Assembly: GCA_035560935.1 (NCBI GenBank)
Contig: DATMYQ010000139.1
Coordinates: forward strand, 1 to 32,711
Source of the DNA: DATMYQ01 sp035560935
GTDB lineage: Bacteria > Bacillota > Negativicutes > Sporomusales > Sporomusaceae
DNA: 32,711 nt
Direction: 5' to 3'
A program made the position numbers and the translations under genes. The notes below the pieces were generated by a model. That model saw nothing but the letters and a program-made list of their open reading frames with translations. It was not told where the DNA came from and searched no databases. Within the stretch, counting starts at the first letter, position 1. The number at the start of each line of letters is the position of its first letter. Below, piece after piece: positions 15,481-23,485 of this stretch.

Positions 15481-16923
15481 ATGAGTGTCAATCCTAATGA
15501 AATCACTGCCATAGTCGCCAAAGTGCTGGCGTCGATTCAAACAGCCGGTGATTCTTCCGCATTACCCGGGAAACCGGGGATTTTCGCCACAATGGAAGAA
15601 GCCATTGCGGCTGCGCGAAAAGGCTATGAACAATTACGGAATATTTCCGTGGAAAAACGGGAAAGCTTTATTGCCGCCATGCGGCAGGCCGCCATCGACA
15701 ACGCTGAAATTTTGGCGAAGATGGCTGTTGAAGAATCCGGTATGGGCCGGGTCCAGGACAAAATTACTAAAAATATTTTAGCCGCCCGGAAAACCCCCGG
15801 AACCGAAATCCTGACCAGTGAAGCCCACAGCGGCGACTGCGGCCTGACGCTGGTGGAAATGGGAGCCTATGGAGTTATTGGCTCGATTACTCCCACCACC
15901 AACCCGGCGGCTACGGTGATCAACAACGGTATCAGCATGATCGCCGCCGGCAACGCCGTCGTATTCAGTCCGCATCCCACCGCCAAGAACACATCCATCA
16001 AAACCATCGTCCTGTTTAATGAGGCCATTGTTCGGGCGGGGGGACCGGCCAACTTGCTTACGGCTGTAGCGGAACCGACCATTGATGCGGCAGGCGTAAT
16101 GATGAAACATCCCGGCGTTAATCTGCTGGCGGCCACCGGCGGTCCCGGTGTGGTGAAAGCCGTACTGTCTTCCGGTAAAAAAGCCATTGGCGCCGGAGCC
16201 GGCAACCCGCCGGCCCTGGTGGATGAAACCGCGGATATTCCCAAAGCGGCCCGGGATATTATCAACGGCTGTGCCTTTGACAACAACCTTCCCTGCATCG
16301 CGGAAAAAGAAGTCATCGCCGTGGGTTCGATCGCCGATCAACTGATGAGTTACATGAAAAAATCCGGCGGTTATCAGATCTCCGGACAGCAAATCGATGA
16401 GCTGGTGAAAGTGATCCTGACGGAAGTGGAAGAGAAAAAAGCGGCCGGCTGCACCGATAAGCCGAAAAAATCCTACGCCGTCAACAAAGACTACGTAGGC
16501 AAAGACGCGGCTTATATCCTCAAAACCATCGGCATAAACGTTGGGGATGAGGTAAAAGTTGTTTTCTGCGAAGTGGACGCGGATCATCCCTTTGTCATCG
16601 AAGAATTAATGATGCCGGTACTGCCGGTCGTTCAGGTGAAAGACGTGGATGCGGCCATTGCCCTGGGTGTAAAAGTGGAGCATGGCAACCGCCATACCGC
16701 CATCATGCATTCCAAGAACGTGGACAATCTGACTAAATTCGCCCGGGCGGTACAAACGACGATTTTTGTGAAAAACGGACCTTCTTACGCTGGTATCGGC
16801 GTGGGCGGCGAAGGCTTTACAACCTTCACCATCGCCGGACCTACCGGCGAAGGCCTGACATCGGCACGGAGCTTTACCCGGCAACGCCGCTGCGTTCTGG
16901 TTGACGCGTTCTCCATTGTGTAG
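15481..16923 (+). CDS. pduP: CoA-acylating propionaldehyde dehydrogenase
   Basis: 480 residues. The N-terminal helix SVNPNEITAIVAKVLASIQ is the encapsulation peptide, followed by a short linker. The aldehyde dehydrogenase fold has SITPTTNPAATVINN (cofactor region), ATGGPGVVKA, GAGAGNPPALVDETADI and the catalytic Cys272 in FDNNLPCIAEKEVI. It oxidizes propionaldehyde or 3-hydroxypropionaldehyde to the acyl-CoA with NAD+. GGAGGTG at 15463-15469 serves ATG 15481. The 87-base gap after pduO holds no other gene. Its NADH must be reoxidized inside or near the compartment, but no PduQ is present. Confidence 0.97.
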   Translation: MSVNPNEITAIVAKVLASIQTAGDSSALPGKPGIFATMEEAIAAARKGYEQLRNISVEKRESFIAAMRQAAIDNAEILAKMAVEESGMGRVQDKITKNILAARKTPGTEILTSEAHSGDCGLTLVEMGAYGVIGSITPTTNPAATVINNGISMIAAGNAVVFSPHPTAKNTSIKTIVLFNEAIVRAGGPANLLTAVAEPTIDAAGVMMKHPGVNLLAATGGPGVVKAVLSSGKKAIGAGAGNPPALVDETADIPKAARDIINGCAFDNNLPCIAEKEVIAVGSIADQLMSYMKKSGGYQISGQQIDELVKVILTEVEEKKAAGCTDKPKKSYAVNKDYVGKDAAYILKTIGINVGDEVKVVFCEVDADHPFVIEELMMPVLPVVQVKDVDAAIALGVKVEHGNRHTAIMHSKNVDNLTKFARAVQTTIFVKNGPSYAGIGVGGEGFTTFTIAGPTGEGLTSARSFTRQRRCVLVDAFSIV

Positions 16924-16938
16924 TGAGGTGAGTCAATA

Positions 16939-18267
16939 ATGGCCAACGAGATAGTGGAAAAAGTTCAGGCGGCAGGAGTTGTGGGAGCCGGCGGCGCCGG
17001 CTTCCCGACCCAGGTTAAAATTAACGCCACCGTGGACGTGATTATTGCCAATGGCGCCGAATGTGAGCCGCTTTTGCGGGCACACCAGCTGCTCATGGCT
17101 GCGGAAAGCGAAAAAATCTTTCTGGGCATGCAGGCGGTTATGGCGGCGACCGGCGCAAAAAGCGCCTATATCGGTCTGAAACGCAAATACTATGATGCCG
17201 TCAGAAATCTGCAGGCGGTGATCGACCGCAGCGGCGACAGCCGGATTCAGCTATACTTTCTGCCGGACTTCTATCCGGCCGGCGACGAGCATGCCCTGTT
17301 GCATGAAGTCACCGGCCGCATCGTGCCGGAGGGCGGTATCCCGCTGAACGTGGGCGTCATCGTCATCAATGTGGAAACGCTGCTCAACGTCGCGCAGGCG
17401 ATGGTGGATACTCCGGTGACGGAGAAATACCTGACGGTGGGAGGCGCTGTTCGGCAGCCCATCACCCTGAAGGTGCCGCTGGGAATGAAAATATCGCAGC
17501 TCATTGAATTGGCCGGCGGCGCTAACGTGTCCGAATATGGCCTGGTGGACGGCGGACCGATGATGGGAAAAATTATCAGCGGCGACGACGTGGTCACCAA
17601 AACCACCGGCGGTATTTTGGTATTGCCCAAAGACCATCCGGTAATTACCAACAAAAACATGCCGTGGCAGGTTGTCATCAACCGGGCGCGGGCCGTGTGC
17701 TGCAACTGTCGGGCTTGTACCGACAATTGTCCCCGGAATCTGCTGGGCCATTCTCTGGAGCCGCATCGGATCATGCAGGCGGTGGGCAGCGGAGCCGGCG
17801 CCGACAGCGGGGCCGTCACAACGGCGTTTTTATGTTCGGAATGCGGCGCTTGCGACACCTTCGGCTGTACCATGGGATTGTCGCCGCGCCGGGTCAATAT
17901 GGAACTGAAGCGGCAGATGGCGAAAGCGGGCATAAAAAACCCGCATCATGAAAAACCGCTTAAAGCCCGGGCTAACAGGGAATTCCGCCGGATACCGACG
18001 AAACGCATCGTGGCCCGTCTGGGCTTAATGGCCTACGACGTGGAAGCGCCGTTAAGCGACAAAAAGGTGGAACCTCAGGAAGTCAGACTGCCTCTTGTTC
18101 AACATATTGGTGCGCCCGCTCAACCGGTGGTTAAAACGGGCGATGTAGTGCAAGCCGGGGACCTGATTGCCCGGATTCCCGAGGGAACGGTGGTTGGAGC
18201 CAACCTTCACGCCAGTATTAGCGGTACCGTTTTCGCCGTGGAAAATTATATTGGCATCCGCCGCTAG
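16939..18267 (+). CDS. pduS: PduS cobalamin reductase (RnfC-like flavo/iron-sulfur protein)
   Basis: 442 residues. VGAGGAGFPTQVK (14-27) and NGAECEPLL (38-46) form the RnfC/NuoF-like FMN/NADH region, and SLBB-like sequence follows near 165-215. Two [4Fe-4S] motifs are visible: Cys254/255-Cys257-Cys260-Cys264 and Cys299-Cys302-Cys305-Cys310. A barrel-sandwich domain ends the protein (about 365-442). PduS reduces cob(III)/cob(II)alamin for PduO and may bind the shell protein PduT, whose gene follows. The first cysteine group has an extra adjacent Cys. GAGGTGAGTC precedes ATG 16939. Confidence 0.96.
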   Translation: MANEIVEKVQAAGVVGAGGAGFPTQVKINATVDVIIANGAECEPLLRAHQLLMAAESEKIFLGMQAVMAATGAKSAYIGLKRKYYDAVRNLQAVIDRSGDSRIQLYFLPDFYPAGDEHALLHEVTGRIVPEGGIPLNVGVIVINVETLLNVAQAMVDTPVTEKYLTVGGAVRQPITLKVPLGMKISQLIELAGGANVSEYGLVDGGPMMGKIISGDDVVTKTTGGILVLPKDHPVITNKNMPWQVVINRARAVCCNCRACTDNCPRNLLGHSLEPHRIMQAVGSGAGADSGAVTTAFLCSECGACDTFGCTMGLSPRRVNMELKRQMAKAGIKNPHHEKPLKARANREFRRIPTKRIVARLGLMAYDVEAPLSDKKVEPQEVRLPLVQHIGAPAQPVVKTGDVVQAGDLIARIPEGTVVGANLHASISGTVFAVENYIGIRR

Positions 18268-18344
18268 CCTTTTGCAGCGGGGAACATGTCATGAAAAGCA
18301 CTGCCAGACAGGCTGCGCCAAAGTCTGGAATAAGGGGGATATCA

Positions 18345-18893
18345 ATGAAACAGGCAATCGGTTTATTGGAACTGACAAATATCACCCGGGGGATTCAGGT
18401 TGCGGATGCAATGCTGAAAGCCGGCAACGTGGAATTGATTTTCGCGCAGCCGTTGTGTCCGGGCAAATACGTAGTTTTGGTATCCGGCGATGTGGGAGCG
18501 GTGGAAAGCGCCATCCGCAGCGGCCGGGCCGTAGGCAAAGAAAATGTAGTGGATGAATTCCTGCTGCCCCACGTTCACCAGGATGTACTGCCGGCCATTA
18601 CCGGCTGCACATCGGTAAAGGAGATCCGGGCATTAGGCGTGATGGAAAGCTACTCCGTGGCATCCGCAGTGATTGCGGCCGATGCCGCAGCAAAAGCCGC
18701 CAACATTGAATTGGTGGAAATCCGCCTGGCTCGCGGCATGGGCGGCAAGGCCATCGTATCCTTGACTGGCGATGTGGGCGCAGTGACCGCAGCAGTGCGG
18801 GCCGGCACCACCGCCATCAAAGACGGCGGCTTCCTGGTGGACCAGGTGGTTCTGCCGGCGCCGCATAAGAGTTTGCATCAGGCGATTTTTTAA
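18345..18893 (+). CDS. pduT: PduT-type trimeric BMC shell protein with Fe-S ligand
   Basis: 182 residues from ATG 18345, supported by AAGGGGGAT upstream and by alignment with the normal PduT N-terminus (KQAIGLLELTNITRGIQVAD). ATG 18291 in the same frame would add 18 residues without family support. Two tandem BMC domains are present (1-90 and about 95-182). Cys38 in PLCPGKY matches the residue that, one per subunit, binds a [4Fe-4S] cluster at the trimer pore of PduT. This suggests electron transfer across the shell, probably with PduS encoded next door. The second domain ends with a VLPAPHKSLHQ motif. Confidence 0.95.
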   Translation: MKQAIGLLELTNITRGIQVADAMLKAGNVELIFAQPLCPGKYVVLVSGDVGAVESAIRSGRAVGKENVVDEFLLPHVHQDVLPAITGCTSVKEIRALGVMESYSVASAVIAADAAAKAANIELVEIRLARGMGGKAIVSLTGDVGAVTAAVRAGTTAIKDGGFLVDQVVLPAPHKSLHQAIF

Positions 18894-18928
18894 CGTCTGT
18901 CCGACGTTGATATGAGGAGGGTGAAACA

Positions 18929-20029
18929 ATGAATAAGGTAATGATTTCTCCGGGACGCTATGTTCAGGGACCGGGAGCCAGCAGTGAAATCGGCCAGCAT
19001 GTCAAGAATTTGGGCGACCGGGCGTTGGTCCTGGGCGGCAGTCACGGGATTCGCTCGGTGCAGGACGCGTTGGAAAAGAGTTTTCAGGCTTCAGAAATAT
19101 TTTTCGTGATGGAAACCTTTGGCGGTGAATGCTCCCGGGCGGAAATCGACCGGATCATTGAGACCGTCAAAAAACAACAGATCAACGTTATCGTGGGCGT
19201 CGGCGGCGGCAAAGCGCTGGATACCGCCAAAGCCACAGCGTTTTACGCCAAGCTGCCGGTAGCCATCGTGCCCACCATCGCCGCTACGGATGCCCCGTGC
19301 AGCGCGCTGTCGGTCATCTACAGCCCGGAAGGGGTTTTTGAATCCTATTTGCTGCTGCCCCGCAACCCGGATTTGGTGCTGGTGGATACCGATATCGTGG
19401 CGAAGGCACCGGTGCGTCTGCTGGTTTCCGGCATGGGCGACGCCCTGGCTACCTGGTTTGAAGCCGACGCCTGCGCCAAAGCCTTCGCGGGTAACCTGCC
19501 GGGCGGAAAATCCACGGCGGCGGCGCTGAGCCTGGCGCGCCTGTGCTACGACATTCTGATTGAATACGGCTATCAGGCCAAACTGGCGGTGGAAAAACAG
19601 GTGGCGACCGAGGCGGTGGAAAAAGTCGTCGAGGCCAATACCTTTTTAAGCGGTCTGGGCTTCGAAAGCTCCGGTCTGGCAGCGGCTCACGCTGTGCATA
19701 ACGGTTTGACCGTGCTGGAAGAAACCCACCACGCCTACCATGGAGAAAAAGTGGCGTTCGGTACCCTGGTGCAGTTGGTAATGGAAAATCGCAGCAGGGA
19801 TGAATTGGTGGAAGTGCTGTCTTTCTGTGCGGAAGTGGGATTGCCGGTAACTTTGGCAGAAATAGGGGTCAAGAAAATCGTTCCGGCGGAGATTATGAAA
19901 GTGGCGGAAGCCGCTTGCGCCGCGGGAGAAACGATTCACAACGAACCGTTCCCGGTGACGCCGGCGGCGGTTTACGCGGCCATTATTGCTGCTGATGCTA
20001 TCGGTACGGCCTTCACAAAAGGACATTAA
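18929..20029 (+). CDS. gldA: Glycerol dehydrogenase (GldA/DhaD type)
   Basis: 366 residues of the iron-type alcohol dehydrogenase superfamily, glycerol dehydrogenase branch. The N-terminus SPGRYVQGPGA, the NAD motif VGVGGGKALDTAK, PTIAATDAPCSALSVIY and the metal ligands Asp171, His254 and His271 match GldA closely. PduQ, expected at this position, is a different branch. GldA oxidizes glycerol to dihydroxyacetone and also acts on 1,2-propanediol and related diols; it could run in reverse to reoxidize NADH. No encapsulation helix is visible. AGGAGGGTG gives a strong site for ATG 18929, and the gap to pduT is 35 bases, so it belongs to the operon. Confidence 0.94.
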   Translation: MNKVMISPGRYVQGPGASSEIGQHVKNLGDRALVLGGSHGIRSVQDALEKSFQASEIFFVMETFGGECSRAEIDRIIETVKKQQINVIVGVGGGKALDTAKATAFYAKLPVAIVPTIAATDAPCSALSVIYSPEGVFESYLLLPRNPDLVLVDTDIVAKAPVRLLVSGMGDALATWFEADACAKAFAGNLPGGKSTAAALSLARLCYDILIEYGYQAKLAVEKQVATEAVEKVVEANTFLSGLGFESSGLAAAHAVHNGLTVLEETHHAYHGEKVAFGTLVQLVMENRSRDELVEVLSFCAEVGLPVTLAEIGVKKIVPAEIMKVAEAACAAGETIHNEPFPVTPAAVYAAIIAADAIGTAFTKGH

Positions 20030-20060
20030 TTTCTGAAAAACTTGGCAGTGGTCCGCCCGG

Positions 20061-20876
20061 CTATTTTGCCAATAACCGGGATAAAAGGCGGCCGTTTTGC
20101 TTCAGCCAAAGGCGGGAAGCGGCATAGTCCGGCAGATGATGCCGGACTATGGACCAGAAACGGCCGGAATGATTGCCTTCCAGCAAGTGGCAGAGCTCAT
20201 GCACTACCAGATAATCGACGATTTCCGGCGGTGCCATGATCAAACGCCAGTTGTAGTTGACATTGCCCAGCGAGGAGCAGCTGCCCCAGCGGCTTTTCTG
20301 CTCCTTGATGCGGATCATTCCGGGACGGACGCCGATAACCGGAGACCACTGCCGGGTTTTTTCCAGGAGCAGCCGGGTTGCCTGTTCCACATACCAGGAA
20401 CGGAGAAAATCCTGAATACGAAGATCACTATGGGGAACATGATCCCAGCTTTGCGGGTATTGCAGTCGGATTTGATCCGCGGCCACGGTAATCGCGGCGG
20501 CCGGTCCCGGCAGCAGCAGCAAAGTATGATACTGTCCCAGGTATAAAACCTTTTCGCCGGACGCCACCCGCTGATTCACCGGAGCGGTGTCCGTCATAGC
20601 CAGCCGGGAAGAAGAACGGAGGATCCATGCGGACTTTTCCTGTAACACCTTTTCCAGGTTATGCGGCGAAAATCCCCGGGGCGCGGTAATGTCCAGCCTG
20701 GTAGGCGCGGACAGCCTCAATTGAACCGTTTTTCGCCGGGAACTGTAACGGACGGTGTATTCGAAAGAATATCCTCCCAAAGTGACCGAGTCGGTTTTTG
20801 GGGTCGCGCTGCCCTTGAAAGACATAGTGGTTCTTGCGGTTGAAGGCAACGCAGGCGGTTGTGTTCTTGAAGTCAT
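20061..20876 (-). CDS. YgjP-like metallopeptidase-domain protein (DUF45)
   Basis: 271 residues, read right to left. The zinc motif HELCH (226-230) with a later His236 in GNHSGRFW, and the block KEQKSRWGSCSS, are hallmarks of the YgjP/UPF0758-like DUF45 metal-dependent hydrolase family. Substrate and cellular role are unknown. GAAAGGTGAG lies just upstream of the ATG at 20876. It converges with gldA (31 bases between stops) and diverges from the facilitator gene, so it interrupts the pdu/glycerol group on the opposite strand and is probably unrelated cargo. No clear terminator was found between it and gldA. Confidence 0.88.
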   Translation of the reverse strand: MTSRTQPPALPSTARTTMSFKGSATPKTDSVTLGGYSFEYTVRYSSRRKTVQLRLSAPTRLDITAPRGFSPHNLEKVLQEKSAWILRSSSRLAMTDTAPVNQRVASGEKVLYLGQYHTLLLLPGPAAAITVAADQIRLQYPQSWDHVPHSDLRIQDFLRSWYVEQATRLLLEKTRQWSPVIGVRPGMIRIKEQKSRWGSCSSLGNVNYNWRLIMAPPEIVDYLVVHELCHLLEGNHSGRFWSIVRHHLPDYAASRLWLKQNGRLLSRLLAK

Positions 20877-20968
20877 GTAAGCTCACCTTTCAGAGGTTTT
20901 CCAAACAGAACAGATCGGCAATTCTATATAACTAACCTACATATTACACTGAAGGAGGATTTTTATCC

Positions 20969-21706
20969 ATGACTAATCTTTTCGGAGAGTTTTTTGGTAC
21001 ATTGGTCCTGATGGCTTTCGGTTGCGGCGTGGTGGCCAACGTGGTGCTTAAAGATTCTAAAGGCGCCGGCAGCGGCTGGATTGTTATTACCACAGGCTGG
21101 GCTCTGGCCGTATTGCTGGGCGTATACAGCGCCATTGCCACCGGTGCTCCCCAGGCTGACCTCAATCCTGCGGTAACCCTGGCGAAATCTATGCTGGGCG
21201 TTTATGCTCCCGGACATGCTGTTGCCACCATGCTGGCGGAACTGGCCGGCGCTTTTGTTGGCGCAGCCATCGTCTGGCTGGCCTATCTGCCGCATTGGGA
21301 AGCGACTGAAGACAAAGGCGGAAAATTGGCGGTGTTCTGCACGGGCCCTGCGATCCGCAATACTCCGGCCAATCTGATTTGCGAAATTATTGCTACTTGT
21401 TTCCTGCTTCTGATGATTTTTGTCATCTTCTCCAAAGAGGTTAGCGGCGGCGGTGCAAAATTTGCAGCCGGCTTTGGCCCGTACCTGGTTGGCATGCTGA
21501 TCTGGGCTCTAGGCTTGTCCTTCGGCGGTCCTACCGGCTATGCCTTGAACCCGGCCCGTGACCTGGGACCACGTATTGCCCATGCTGTATTGCCGATCGC
21601 CGGCAAAGGGGATTCCGACTGGTCCTATTCCTGGATCCCGGTAGTGGGTCCGATGATTGGCGGCGCTTTGTCCGTAGTGATCGGCAAAGCGGCGGGCATT
21701 CTGTAA
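20969..21706 (+). CDS. Glycerol/propanediol diffusion facilitator (MIP family, GlpF/PduF-like)
   Basis: 245 residues with six membrane segments and two re-entrant loops. The paired NPA motifs are LNPAVT (Asn66) and LNPARD (Asn194). Asp after the second NPAR and the preceding GPTGYA are typical of glycerol-conducting aquaglyceroporins rather than water-only channels. It would let glycerol or 1,2-propanediol enter the cell passively. GAAGGAGGA provides a strong ribosome binding site. It has its own upstream region and a strong terminator downstream, so it is a single-gene unit outside the main operon. Whether it should be called pduF or glpF cannot be settled from sequence. Confidence 0.93.
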   Translation: MTNLFGEFFGTLVLMAFGCGVVANVVLKDSKGAGSGWIVITTGWALAVLLGVYSAIATGAPQADLNPAVTLAKSMLGVYAPGHAVATMLAELAGAFVGAAIVWLAYLPHWEATEDKGGKLAVFCTGPAIRNTPANLICEIIATCFLLLMIFVIFSKEVSGGGAKFAAGFGPYLVGMLIWALGLSFGGPTGYALNPARDLGPRIAHAVLPIAGKGDSDWSYSWIPVVGPMIGGALSVVIGKAAGIL

Positions 21707-21758
21707 TTTAATTCACCGTTTGTCGCTGGCGGCAAACTTGGCAACGTAAAAAACAAAA

Positions 21759-21811
21759 CGTAAAAAATGGGCCTGGCGCATGAAAAAATGCAACGGGCCC
21801 GTTTTTTTACG
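21759..21811 (+). terminator. Rho-independent terminator after the facilitator gene
   Basis: Long stem: CGTAAAAAATGGGCC (21759-21773) pairs with GGGCCCGTTTTTTTACG on the right side (21795-21811), with an inner GCAT/ATGC stem. The right arm provides the T tract. It ends the facilitator transcript. Confidence 0.88.
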
Positions 21812-21975
21812 CACGGCTGTAATTTTTCCGTGCCGGTTATGGCTAATAAATGCCGGGGTGATGCATGATTGTCTGAACGGGATTGATACGTTGGGATTTG
21901 GTGAGCAGGAATAAGCCAACATGTAGAGAATTTATAGACGTTAAATAAATAATCAATGCATAGCGGGAGGGTAAA

Positions 21976-22422
21976 ATGAAAAAAGATGTAAGTATTTCTG
22001 AAATAAGAAAAACGGCAGAAGACTACTATCGCAACGGCGACTTCTATTGCTCCGAGGCCATCGTAAAATCCCTTAAGGATGGCTTCTCGCTGCCGATTGC
22101 CGATGATGCCGTTGCGATGGCGTCCGGTTTTCCCGTGGGCATGGGTGGCTCCGGCTGTACTTGCGGGGCCGTCGCCGGCGGCGTAATGGCGTTGGGGATG
22201 TTTTTTGGACGCAGCCAGCCCAAAGACGCCAAAGTTGAGAAAACGATGCAATTGGCCAAAGAACTGCATGATGTTTTCCAAAGCCGGCATAAGGTATTGT
22301 GCTGCCGCACCCTGACCCATGGTAAGGAACTGGGATCGCCGGAGCATATGAAGCAATGTATTGCCTTTACCGGCGAAGTGGCCGAAGAAACCGCCAAAAT
22401 CGTCGTGAGGGAATGGAAATAG
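21976..22422 (+). CDS. C_GCAxxG_C_C family protein
   Basis: 148 residues. The family signature is clear: YCSEAIV near residue 25, GGSGCTCGAVAGGVMALG (residues about 56-73), paired cysteines LCCRTL (about 112-117) and a later Cys in MKQCIAF. These cysteines suggest a metal or cofactor-binding redox protein; members are common in anaerobes and their biochemical function is poorly defined. No signal peptide, so cytoplasmic. GGGAGGG precedes ATG 21976. It lies 64 bases before an ABC importer operon and is probably cotranscribed with it, hinting that it processes the imported compound or handles electrons for it (inference). Confidence 0.9.
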   Translation: MKKDVSISEIRKTAEDYYRNGDFYCSEAIVKSLKDGFSLPIADDAVAMASGFPVGMGGSGCTCGAVAGGVMALGMFFGRSQPKDAKVEKTMQLAKELHDVFQSRHKVLCCRTLTHGKELGSPEHMKQCIAFTGEVAEETAKIVVREWK

Positions 22423-22486
22423 CCAATCCCGGTGCAGCGGCAACCTGCTTTTTTCCAAAAATGAAAACAAATGAGGAGTGGCATAA

Positions 22487-23461
22487 TTGAAAAAATCAAA
22501 AATTTGGCTGGTAATCAGCGCACTTATTCTTTTATTCATCACCTGCGGCTGCGGCGGGAAATCACCGGTGGAGCAGAAACCGGCGGCCCCGGCGCTGAAA
22601 GAGCTGCGTATGGGCATCGTTCCCTTGCCTCACTACGCCCATATGTGGATCGCCAAAAAGAAAGGCTTTGTTGATGAAGAGCTGCAAAAAGTCGGCTATC
22701 AGCTGAAATGGCAGCCCTTTAACCTGGGAACCATGGTAAACGAAGCCTTTACGGCGGGACAGCTGGATATGGGAATTATGGGGGATTTTCCGGTGTTTAT
22801 CGGTCGTTCCTCCGGGACCAATTACCGGATCGTATCCATTGCCTCGGCAGGCCCCAAGACCCTGGCTATGGTGACGAAGAAGGATTCCGCCATCAGCGTG
22901 GTGACGGATCTGAAAGGGAAAAAAGTCGCCACGACGAAAGCGTCTTACGGGCAAAAACTGTTGGTCGCGCTGTTGGAGAAAAACGGAATGACAATACAAG
23001 ACATCCAGTTTGTTCATATGTCGATGGATGATTTGACGGCGGCGCTGGTTCGGGGCGACGTGGACGCGGGCGTGATGTGGGATCCGCTGATTACTCGTAT
23101 GGAAGACGCGGGGGAAATCAAAGTGATCGCTGACGGCACAGGCGTTTATGAAGCGTATGCGGTTTTAATGGCCAGCGGTGAGCTGGTGGACAAAAACCCG
23201 CAAGTGGTTGACGCGATGTTGAAAGCGTTTCGACGCGGTCATGAATATCTTAGAAAAAATCCCGAAGAATGCGTAAAACTGCTGACGGAAGAAATGAAAA
23301 TACCGCCGGCCCAAATGGCTAAAATCATCAATAAGTTCAACTATGATGACGTTATTACTGACAAATTCGTCACGGACATGAAAGACACAGAAGCCTTCAT
23401 GCGGCGAAATAGTTTGATAAAAAATCCGGTGGATGTGGATGCGCTTATTCGCAAAAACTAA
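22487..23461 (+). CDS. ABC transporter substrate-binding lipoprotein (NrtA/SsuA/TauA type)
   Basis: 324 residues from TTG 22487, placed by GAGGAG 8 bases upstream. A positively charged start, hydrophobic segment and cysteines at the end (LLFITCGCGGK) indicate a signal peptide and probably a lipoprotein; the lipobox is not canonical. The mature part shows the NMT1/SsuA fold: PLPHYAHMWIAKKKGF, LDMGIMGDFPVFIG, LKGKKVATTKASYGQ, RGDVDAGVMWDP. Members bind nitrate, sulfonates, taurine or pyrimidines; the ligand here cannot be told. It is the first subunit of a complete importer with the next two genes. Confidence 0.92.
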   Translation: MKKSKIWLVISALILLFITCGCGGKSPVEQKPAAPALKELRMGIVPLPHYAHMWIAKKKGFVDEELQKVGYQLKWQPFNLGTMVNEAFTAGQLDMGIMGDFPVFIGRSSGTNYRIVSIASAGPKTLAMVTKKDSAISVVTDLKGKKVATTKASYGQKLLVALLEKNGMTIQDIQFVHMSMDDLTAALVRGDVDAGVMWDPLITRMEDAGEIKVIADGTGVYEAYAVLMASGELVDKNPQVVDAMLKAFRRGHEYLRKNPEECVKLLTEEMKIPPAQMAKIINKFNYDDVITDKFVTDMKDTEAFMRRNSLIKNPVDVDALIRKN

Positions 23462-23485
23462 TTTGATTTACGGGGAGGCTTACGC

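Noticed and set aside
15778..16587. Minus-strand reading frame opposite pduP
   Set aside because: Antisense shadow of the GC-rich pduP; composition and lack of motifs argue against coding.
20097..20546. Plus-strand frame opposite the YgjP-type gene
   Set aside because: The minus strand encodes a clear HELCH metallopeptidase domain; the plus frame has no features.
21625..22617. Long minus-strand reading frame across the facilitator end and C_GCAxxG_C_C gene
   Set aside because: It covers two plus-strand genes and a terminator, and its sequence has no family features.
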